From the NCBI GenBank assembly GCA_013115135.1, contig JABANP010000186.1, positions 27,632 through 91,631 on the forward strand: a stretch of 64,000 bases of DNA. Direction: 5' to 3'. Shown here one piece after another: positions 56,310-64,000 of this stretch. The first letter of the stretch is position 1, and each line of letters starts with the position of its first letter. The position numbers and the translations under genes were made by a program. The notes beneath the pieces were generated by a model, which was not told the DNA's origin, searched no databases, and saw nothing but the letters and a program-made list of their open reading frames with translations. This DNA is from Perkinsus olseni. Its lineage: Eukaryota; Perkinsozoa; Perkinsida; Perkinsidae.

Positions 56310-58757
56310 TTAGTCGGTCCCTGGGGTAAGCCTATCCTCTGCCTTCATAGACCTCATCAGGTTGCCGGTAACCTCTCTATCAACCGCCTTGTCATCTGTA
56401 ACGTCAACATGGCTGCCCTCTGGTCCCATGCTCATCCTCAGCTCTTCGTCCAACTCCCGCATATACCTATTACGACGAATAAGGATATCCTTTAGTGACC
56501 CGGGAAGATTTTCCATCATAAACGCGGATCGACCTAAGATACCAGTATGACCTCTTCATCTCCTCATCAGAGAGCTGGTCATCATCCTCAGCGTCCGAGT
56601 CCGGGAGATCATCGATGTCCTCATCATCAGCATCCGAGTCTCCACCTCCAACTCCAGAATCTGAACCCATGTCGTTCCCGCTTCCCTCCCCAGGGCATCC
56701 TACTTTCTATTCCCAGTATTCCCGAGGCCTTGCCCATGAGATCGTTGAGCCTTGTGGAGACGTCCTGCAGCTCTCGTTGCTCCTCCTCAGTCAGCCCATC
56801 TGTGATGAAGAACTTCCCCTCAACGACCGGGCCGATGGCCCTCACCTTCCCCCTTTGCCGCTTCCTCAATGGCTTCCGTCAGCCAGGCGTCGCTATCGCT
56901 CGGACCATCGTACTTGGCAAACCTCTCCAGAGGGACGTCCTGAGCTCACCGATAGTCTTTCCCTCCCAATAATTCATCACTACCTCGCCAGCACACTCTT
57001 CGATTCGGTCCAGGAGACCCTTGCCCTGCTCAAAGTGCGTAGTATCTCTATTATTCGCCTTCACCGCACAGTGGGCGGCCAAAGAAACCAACCGGCCCAG
57101 CATCACTGATGAAGCATCCAAGTCCACGCTACGGATTTTGTGCTACCATCCCACTTGTATTCTCCTCTCCGCGACTCCGCATCTGCTGTCCTCCATAGGC
57201 CAGTCTGCTAGGCATCCTCAAACGGCCCTTGATGCCCATGAGCGACGCGTAATGGAGCTTCGTCATCGACACTTGGATGGTCACCAAGTCACCTAGGCTT
57301 TGAATATCCCCCTCAAAGATGAAGGCGTTAATCACCTTTGGATACACTTTCTGTGATGACGCTGCTTCCCCGTTCAGCCAAACGATCGGGCGGCAGATAA
57401 CTGACAGAAGCACCTCATGTCGCGCGCCACGAAATTCGGCAACCTACTCGAGTAGGAGGGATATGATCTGAGGTTGTCGTATAAGCTGCTCAGCCAGTAC
57501 TGTCGGTAACTAGCAGGTGGCCGACCTTCACGATCGCCTCAACAACTCAAGCTCTGTGAGGACTCACCAGCAGCCTGACATGCATGATGTCGATGTTCCA
57601 TGGCGCCGACTTGATCTTGTTAATAATGCACCGCTGCACACTCGGTGCGGCGATGGTTTCACAGTCCTCGTCAAAGACCTACCACGAGGCCAGCAAGCTC
57701 GGGAAGAGTACGGTATTTGAGAGCAGAAAACCTGACCTATCTGTGGAACAAACTGCTATCATACAATCGACAACTGTGTTAAGGACTACGTACAGGTTAC
57801 AGTGAGGTGGTTGAAGATGAGAATACACTGCCATACAGCAAATACTAACTCCATAAGTTTATCCAACCCCGATGTAGCTCGGCACACCCACACGCCAAAT
57901 GCGAGATCCGAGAGGGGGCCCCGTAGTACCATGTCCAAGGCGTTATCCACTTCCAACGGCTTGATATCAGGCGGCTGTTCCGAAGGCTTCTTCGGGCAAA
58001 TGTGCAGCATGCCTTCGTGTATCTAAAGACGTATCCTTGCCGGGAGTCGACCTTCTCGCCCAAGATTCCACTCTACCCAAACCCTATTCCCTGCGTTCTC
58101 CGGACTGAGCCACTTAGGTAAGGCAGCCGCCGCCTCAATCAGCAGCGGGTCTCCATCGACATCAGCGACTTGGCACGCTACTTCAGAGTACTTCCTGGTC
58201 AGTGAAATCTAACAGTAAGCCGTGTACCACGACACGCGAGGACCCTCAGTATCACCAGTAAGCTCAACAGCAGCCACTCGTCATGCAAGGCGTCACCGTA
58301 GCGGAGGTGGATGCCGTAGGTCAAGTAACGGGTTCCCTGCATCCACGCTGACGGAGCCGCTGGCGATGGCGAGGCCTTACCTCGGAGGTATCCAGAGTGT
58401 CTACTCGTGGAGGGTCCCTCTGCCAAATGTAGCCTCTCGGGGCGTGCTCATGGAGGTGCTCCTCCAATAACCGATACCATCTCTCGGAGTCTTCTGCAGA
58501 CTTCACATAAAGCCTGAATACAGTGTTCATGCGCTGCAGGAGGGATTCGAACCAACGCCCTTCCGATAACTGTGCATGGATCCATCCTGCTGACTCATAC
58601 GAGTGACGCAACCCTACTACTTCACATCGACGTAGTCATCCAAATTGTTCCCGCCACCACTCCTCAAAGCCTCCTGCAGCAAGTCGCTAGGCTGCGAGTC
58701 CGGCGTGAAGGCTGACGTGGGGATTGACGGGGAGTGATGCTCCGCGGGCCTCGCCAT
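56310..58757 (-). CDS. ECD: Ecdysoneless (ECD/SGT1) homologue
   Basis: Conserved eukaryotic protein linked to pre-mRNA splicing (PRPF8 stability), cell cycle and transcription. From MARPAEHH at 58757 the exons give FESLLQRMNTVFRLYVKSAE, HAPRGYIWQRDPPRVDTLD, LRYGDALHDEWLLLSLLISL, QVADVDGDPLLIEAAAALPK, WLSPENAGNRVWIHEGMLHI, VQRCIINKIKSAPWNIDIMH, LPTVLAEQLIRQPQIISLLL and LVTIQVSMTKLHYASLMGIK. A very acidic Asp/Ser tract and ENLPGSLKDILIRRNRYMRE follow, ending at 56310. Order and motifs (YIWQ, FGDxxxDEW, LLIEAAxxLPxW, NRV) match ECD closely. Junctions near 57420 and 56540 are not resolved. The latter contains a copy of the shared TATCTTAGGT box. Confidence 0.85.
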
Positions 58758-58971
58758 TTTACGACCGAAACGAAGATCGCCTGCGGTCCACGAGCACAAC
58801 CTCACCCAGGACACTGAAGACTGAACCAACGCAAGACGAGGCCTCAGTCGAGACGATACTCAACCAGTAGTAATACGGATAGTCAGTGACCGAATCATCA
58901 TCAGCAGCAGCAGTAGTCCACAACGACCATCGATAGGATACTTGACCATTCATACGAAAAATGCTCTTATT

Positions 58972-59583
58972 TTACGGCCCATTCATCTCGCCACCGTCGT
59001 AATTATCAATGGCAGTCTGGGCATCCCGGGAATCTGAGCACGAGCATACACTTCCACGACCACAGCCGAAGTCCTCTTCTACCCTTGAATGTGATGATGG
59101 CCTGGTTGCCGCCCCTCCTGCTCTCTTCTACGTTACAGAACTCCACCGGTCCCACAGTACCGAATGACTGCTTGATGTCTCTCCAGGTGAGATCGTCCGG
59201 TATGTTGGTAATTTTAATGGTGCAACTGCCTGAGCTCTCCCTGGAGTAACCCTTCCCGCTACCCTTGCCACTGTAGCTCCTTCTAGTATTGAAGGCCGCA
59301 CCCTTGCCCGGTCGAACTCCCATTGCGCGGGCGAATCTCTCAGCAGACTCAGCGCTCTCCGGAGGAGGCTTGGCCACTTCATAAGGCTGTGACCTGTAGC
59401 TGCCTCCACGACCACTGCCCTTTCCCTTACCGCCACTACGTCGCTGACGACCACCAGTGGAAGGTGTACGTGGGTGACTCGTCGACCTGAGAACTTCCAG
59501 GTAGACCTCGAGCAGGGTAGCCGCGGCTGGTATTACTTGACGATGTCATCGAGCGACATTGATAGCTTGTCAACCGTGGACAT
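58972..59583 (-). CDS. ALY/REF (THOC4-like) mRNA export adaptor
   Basis: Couples splicing to mRNA export. Three exons, 59583-59537, 59486-59083 and 59033-58972, with introns of 50 and 49 nt. They sum to 513 nt, a perfect 170-residue frame. The start MSTVDKLSMSLDDIVK matches the family's N-terminal UAP56-binding motif (D-x-S-L-D-D-I-I). An Arg/Gly-rich region follows (GGRQRRSGGKGKGSGRGG), then an RRM with CTIKITNIPDDLTWRDIKQS, VEFCNVEESRRGGNQAIITF and AQTAIDNYDGGEMNG. It ends right after the RRM with no C-terminal motif, so it is shorter than animal ALYREF. It lies 215 bases upstream of ECD on the same strand. Confidence 0.85.
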
Positions 59584-60082
59584 TGTGAGAAAGAAGGACT
59601 CCTCCAGGTTATAACCAACTGATCAGTCCTGATTGTACTCAGCCAGCCAACTAGAACCAACACTCCGGGTTTCAATAGATCTCTACTGGGTTTTTAAAGG
59701 CCTCCAAGGATCGTTTTTCACAGGGTCAATTCACTCCTAGGAGCCTCCCTGAGTTTCAGGGGAGCCGGTGTATTCAACGCCCTCAAGTCACTAGAGTCTT
59801 CGCTACCGCGAGCATAACCTCAGTGGCAGGACACGACTGCTCCACACGACGCAAGAATTCACGGAGGCTTCGTCAATAGTTGCCTTCAACCTACTGTGCT
59901 TCGAAGCGTCGCTACAAGTTTTATCGTGAGGCTTGGCAGTATTCACTCGTAGCGGGCGTGCGAGCGAAGTTGGTTGGACGGTAATTGCTTTTTCCCACGC
60001 GGTGTGGTATAGCTCAGCACGCATGCGCATGGGCTGGCGCGGAGTTTTTCGAAACTCACGGGTGCAACTTTCGTCGCCCCAC

Positions 60083-60130
60083 ATCCGTACGTATCAACAT
60101 TCGTACGTATCCACATCTGTACGTATAAAT
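60083..60130. repeat. 16-bp tandem repeat, three units
   Basis: Units ATCCGTACGTATCAAC, ATTCGTACGTATCCAC and ATCTGTACGTATAAAT lie back to back. Each contains the palindrome GTAC/TACGTA. It could be a cluster of binding sites. Confidence 0.85.
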
Positions 60131-60195
60131 CGTCGCGCGCCACAAAAAGGTACGGACAACCTCGCGCAGCGAGGTTGAAGGTTTTTGCAAGTAAA

Positions 60196-60262
60196 TATGG
60201 TGTAGTGGGTTGCATTCGTGGTTAGTCAGAGGGTGTCCAGAGTTCAATCCTATCGCTCGCCT
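60196..60262 (+). pseudogene. tRNA-like sequence (pseudogene or SINE head)
   Basis: An A-box-like TGGTGTAGTGGGTT and a B-box-like GAGTTCAATCC are spaced about as in a tRNA gene, but the anticodon and T stems do not pair. Probably a tRNA pseudogene or tRNA-derived repeat. Confidence 0.3.
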
Positions 60263-60513
60263 GCAAAATTCATCACTATCCTTAACCACGGCTTGCCAGA
60301 GCTGGCGAGTGACGTCTCAGGGAGACCTTATGGACTGCGGTAGTATCACGGTTTGCTGGATAGGGAGAATGGCTGTTGGTTATATGAGACAGATACGCCC
60401 GTTATTTGTTTGAGTTAAACAGTTTGACGGGATTTCACTTGGAGTCACAAATGACGCTTTTTAGTCGCTTATTTTTTTGTAGTGGTGGATATTGGTAGGA
60501 AAGCTCGTCTCAG

Positions 60514-60959
60514 GTACACGGTACTTGGTAGGCTAATAGACGGGATGGACACTTTGATGAAGATCGACCAAGTGCCGGTGGGAAAGAAGAACTGGCCCAC
60601 CCAAGATATTGTGATTCAGGGGAGAGGGAAGGATTTATAGGGGTTGTTGAATTTATTCTTATCGATCGCGGTGCTGGAAGGCCTCGGTTGTGCGGATTGC
60701 TCCGTCGAGGACTTAGTCCTGTAGTCTACAGCTGCATTCGTGATATGGGAAACCCCATTAAAAAAGCAGTCCACGCTTCCATCGCGAAATTCCCACTCGA
60801 CGGGTTCCGCCTGCGAAGTGACTTCGCGTTTTTTTACCTTTTCGGGAAACGGCACTTTGCGTACGACGGGGAACCTTAAATGTATTATGTTCCGTTCAGG
60901 TGATCGAGGAGATCGTCATCCACGCGAACCCGATAGCCGACCAGGAAGCCGGCGCGTAA
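60514..60959 (+). pseudogene. Cyclophilin (PPIL3-like) C-terminal fragment
   Basis: Two exons match only the C-terminal third of a cyclophilin-type peptidyl-prolyl isomerase of the PPIL3 kind. The first, 60514-60610, reads YTVLGRLIDGMDTLMKIDQV, PVGKKNWPTQDI. The second, 60900-60959, reads VIEEIVIHANPIADQEAGA-stop. The intervening 289-nt sequence has GT-AG ends and keeps frame. The catalytic N-terminal two thirds (with the usual FxxFMxQGGD and FFITL motifs) are not found in the 900 bases upstream. So this is either a 5'-truncated copy or the end of a gene with very distant exons. Labelled pseudogene with caution. Confidence 0.6.
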
Positions 60960-61056
60960 CACTGATTTTAACGTTTCGATTCGATATTATTGTTCCGAGT
61001 TTTTGCTCAGCCTGTTAGGGGAGGGTATGCAAGATTTTCAGCGTTGTTTTTGTCTA

Positions 61057-61292
61057 ATGGGAAGGTCTCGCAGTCGATCGAGAGACGAGGAGGGAGACAT
61101 CGACATCATCGCCGTCGCAGTAGAAGTGGGGACCGTCATCGTCATAGAAGCTATGAGAGGCGACCGCGGAGTTACGGTGATGATGAGAGAAGATCGAGAA
61201 GGACGGAGGAGGATGGTGATAATCGCGATGTAGTACGGGACGGGAGGGGTCTACGGATTTGGGGGGGAAGGCTGGAATGGGAAGTTGACTGA
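61057..61292 (+). CDS. RS-rich protein or fragment
   Basis: ATG 61057 starts MGRSRSRSRDEE, close in style to the U2AF start MGRDGRSRSRS. After about ten codons the RS/RH character moves to the next frame: RRGGRHRHHRRRSRSGDRHR, then HRSYERRPRSYGDDERRSRR, with a stop at 61292. A one-base error near 61085 or a tiny intron would join them. It may be a small SR protein, or the 5' end of a larger gene whose downstream exons I cannot identify. Confidence 0.4.
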
Positions 61293-61299
61293 GGTCTTC

Positions 61300-63166
61300 G
61301 GAATAAGCGGTTTTGGTTTCTTCCAAAGTCGTCGGAAGAAAAATGTTCCGAAGATCAAAATTGTTTGAAAATTCCTTTAAAGCTTGCCTACATCTTGTAG
61401 GCTACAAGTGCAGTATATGCGCATTGCGCAGCGATAATTGCTTCGTTCTCTCCCGACAATGCCTTTGGTAATATCACATTACTGATATGGTATTCATCAT
61501 ACCTCGCTTCGTGACGAAGCCTTCGTCGATGGAGGCTTTCCCTATACGTCGTGATCTACATGATATAATCGCCACGTTCTCTCAGTACGAAGGGCTCCGG
61601 CTCAGCCGGATCGGCTGTCAGGCCAATTTTGCACAATGGCGATCTTCAAAAATACTAGTGTATCGCCAGCTGCCGCAGTTTTTGGCAGGAAGCGAAATCG
61701 CAGAACATCGTCCGACAATAGCCGGCCGCCTCAGTCTACGTGAAATGCCCCGTTGCTAGTCTGCTGGAATGTCCCGCTTATCGACACCGGGACCGTCCAG
61801 ATGCTTCATAATAGCCTACATAAGGCGATTGAAGGTCACAAGGTTGCAGAGATGGTGGGGGCCACCTCGCTAAGTCCCATCGAGCCTCATGGCCTCCGCT
61901 CGAGCGTCGCATCGCTCAACGGAAGCCCCAAAGCCTTTGGGCCAAAGGGAGGAAATCAATGATCCAGGGGTTAATACGTTTTATATCACCCAATTTCAGC
62001 TGCAATCAGTGATTGCCGATCAACGGGCAACACTGCAAGCTGCAGTCTGCAGTCTACAACGTATAGTGGCATTAGCTAGCATTGCAGATAGGAGAAACGC
62101 TGGATATTCCACTTCAGCAATCACAAGGCTTGCCGCTCGGGGTCAGCGACTCTGCTGACACCTACGACAATCTGGCGTACATTGTGGTGAATAAGTCTTC
62201 CGTAAACTGCAGGCGGCCAACCGTGGAGTCCTGATCAAATACAGCGAACCAGAGAGTGACCGAATGGTGTGGGGGCGTTCTCGGAGATGAGATGGGCATT
62301 GGCCAAATTTCTGCAAATGACAACGGTTGTGTGCACACGCAGAGAGAACAAGTGCATCAACCACGCTCATTGTCTCAACGGTCATGGCTCTTGTAGTGTG
62401 CGACGATGGGATCTGTTTTGGACGCGGCGACGGAAGCCTTCGTGATCGAGACCCGTGGAGCAATCCCGCTGCGGATCTACAGGCGAAGCATGGCTCGCAC
62501 CGGATGTTGTCTTCGTAACCGGCAACGCTATTATAGGTCAGACTCAGCCAGACGGAAGTCTTAGACTCCATTGGAGTCACTCCAAGCTTGGAGTACTACG
62601 ATGCAGCACGGCTGCATCAACTGCTACATGCTGTGGCATGAAAACAATATTTACAACGCTACTCTGACACTGATAACGATGTGTTTCTTCCACGATGTGC
62701 TGTGTTCCTATGTGTTCCCGAGTCTCTTAGTTTGAGTGACACTCTCGATTAGAATGGTAGCTGAAAAATGAGCGGTTAAAATTCGGTAAAAATGTCGTGC
62801 TGGGATTGCTACATGTGCTGCACAAGCACATGATGTGCACCTGGCTTGCCAAAGGAGTCAATGCTCGCGCACTTTGTTTTAGGTAAGCTATCGACGTACC
62901 GCACAGAGCGGTTCGCACCGAGCTCGTGAGATGAGCAGATGAAGATAGACTCGAGTTTGTTCTCTCGTTCCCGGTTGCTCTCAGTGTGGGTTGAGTTTCC
63001 CAGTTCGCTCGTGTGGGACGCAGTCGCAGTGAGAAAGGGTGGGACTCCCACCGTGGGAGGGAAGCAAATGTGACAGGATTACAGCAGCGTTAGGCTCTCC
63101 GCTATCGTCGTGACTCAGCATTATTATTGTGTTTCCGGGAAACAGTTTCCCTTCTGGCACACCGAA
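61300..63166. other. Intergenic, palindrome-rich
   Basis: No gene supported. It contains several short perfect inverted repeats (61384-61401 around GCCTACA/TGTAGGC, 61929-61943 CCCAAAG/CTTTGGG, the cluster 62564-62618, and 62810-62830 CATGTGC/GCACATG). These could mark transposon ends upstream of the MULE transposase. Confidence 0.4.
62564..62618. repeat. Cluster of three perfect palindromes
   Basis: Consecutive inverted repeats: GACTCCA-T-TGGAGTC (62564-62578), ACTCCAAGCTTGGAGT (62579-62594, no loop) and GATGCAG-5-CTGCATC (62600-62618). Confidence 0.8.
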
Positions 63167-64000
63167 ATGTCGCACGAACACCGTATCAGCGGAAACGACG
63201 ACATCATCGAACTGACGGAATTCTACGGCGCCAACCCTACGCGATCTGTAGCCAAAGACTGTGCGGTTTCGGCTCCGGAAAACCAGCTGAGCAGTGCGCC
63301 CAACGCCAAAGGTGGGTACTATCTCTTGTATCAGGGTTATTCGTTCACTCGCAACGACACCAACCACAACCCTGCTAATATTCACTACTGGCGATGCACT
63401 GTTTGCATCAGCCCAAGCAAGTGTAGAGCCCGGCTCACTACCGTAGGAGACTACTTGGTCTAGATCATTTGACCGTGGAACCTCGACCCAAACCAGTTCC
63501 TCATAGCTGCTCTCCGTCTGCCAGAAAGAGGCAGCTGCTGTTCGAAATGTGCAAAGTGAAAATGACTTCGCCTAGAGAGTCGAAATCGTGGAATCGTTTC
63601 AAGAAAGCTCATTTTGGCATCCCTGCTGCTCTTAAATACGGAACGGGGTTCGACATTTCAGACGAGTATCAATACGTCGTTTTTGGAGACCAGACGGACC
63701 CTCAATCTGTGAAGTACCACGCGCTGCTGTGGGACAATGGAGCTGATGATGGGCACCGTATTATTTGCTTTTACAATCCGTGGGCTTTGGAGCACATATA
63801 TGACAAGCCCGGGAGAGCTCATTTAGCCATGGATGGCACCTATAATGTCAGTCCGAGGAATTGGGTGCAGCAGTATACAATTACATGCATGTATCCTGGT
63901 GGCACGTTCTACCCGGTGTTCTACGCATTGCTCTCAGACCACACGAAGGCTAGCTATTTTAGACTGCTCACTCGTGTCCGCGGCGTATTGCCTGACTATG
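63167..64000 (+). mobile_element. Mutator-like (MULE) transposase with FLYWCH zinc finger, cut by window end
   Basis: DNA-transposon transposase. The start is likely ATG 63167 (MSHEHRISGNDDIIELTEFY). A FLYWCH-type zinc finger follows: GYYLLYQGYSFTRNDTNHNP, IHYWRCTVCISPSKCRARL (C-x2-C ... K-C), used by MULEs to bind DNA. An intron of about 67 nt (63445-63511) is inferred, after which one frame is open to the window edge. The MULE catalytic region begins LAMDGTYNVSPRNWVQQYTI, with the first catalytic Asp in MDGTY, and continues PGGTFYPVFYALLSDHTKAS and YFRLLTRVRGVLP. The remaining catalytic residues lie beyond the window. No stop is seen, so the copy could be intact and active. Confidence 0.85.

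Larger units (their letters stand above)
59584..60513. other. Intergenic with tandem and tRNA-like repeats
   Basis: Between ALY/REF and the cyclophilin fragment. It holds a 16-bp tandem repeat and a tRNA-like sequence (separate entries). No gene is supported, and no N-terminal cyclophilin exons are visible here. Confidence 0.5.

Noticed and set aside
58535..58560. T-arm-like GGGATTCGAACC, suggesting a minus-strand tRNA
   Set aside because: The T stem does not pair, no acceptor or anticodon arm is present, and the sequence encodes RWFESLLQ of ECD.
58321..58611. PH domain suggested by FRLYVKSAEDSERWYRLLEE
   Set aside because: The following exons (YIWQRDP, GDALHDEW, LLIEAAAALPKW) show this is the N-terminal domain of ecdysoneless.

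Overview
The window looks like nuclear DNA of an intron-rich alveolate protist, most like Perkinsus, although I cannot confirm the genus from sequence alone. The evidence is two alveolin genes (inner-membrane-complex / pellicle proteins, an alveolate hallmark), eukaryotic housekeeping genes split by many very short GT-AG introns (mostly 40-60 nt), an SF-assemblin gene, two type III glutamine synthetases and a Mutator-like transposase. Nearly every gene below was assembled by joining exons by eye, so exon edges are predictions.

Layout. 1-5.6 kb: unrecognised sp. genes on +, one with many membrane segments. 6-14.3 kb: three Pho80/cyclin-P-like genes in tandem, separated by microsatellite-rich DNA. 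14.8-16.4 kb: a ZSWIM2-like SWIM/RING/ZZ ubiquitin ligase. 18-23.6 kb (-): two tandem alveolins. 24-41.4 kb (+): a dense run of U2AF large subunit, choline/ethanolamine kinase with a C-terminal membrane anchor, YIF1, a basic unknown protein, CCT7 chaperonin, an unknown protein, PRP38, an unknown NLS protein and a peroxisomal-type SLC25 carrier. 42.2-48.8 kb: two divergent type III glutamine synthetases on either side of ribosomal protein eL36. 49.1-59.6 kb (mostly -): a small secreted protein, a PDI-like protein with a tRNA-Pro gene antisense inside it, two unknown proteins, SF-assemblin, ecdysoneless (ECD) and ALY/REF. 60.5-64 kb (+): a cyclophilin C-terminal fragment, an RS-rich fragment and a FLYWCH/MULE transposase running off the edge.

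How the genes relate. Several act in mRNA processing and export (U2AF, PRP38, ECD, ALY/REF, RS fragment) and others in the secretory pathway (YIF1, choline kinase, PDI, secreted protein), but nothing indicates operons. They look like independent genes with gaps of a few hundred bases or less.

The most interesting signals lie in the introns. Unrelated genes share short intronic words: a CTTCGCTCCGC box in eight introns, a GTATCTTAGGTTGAAGCTGG box in three introns plus partial copies, and a tRNA T-arm-like box in three 49-50 nt GT...AG segments. This pattern would fit introner-like or otherwise mobile intron families. Several one-base frameshifts in otherwise intact exons look like homopolymer sequence errors, but they recur at comparable places in the two alveolins and deserve checking.
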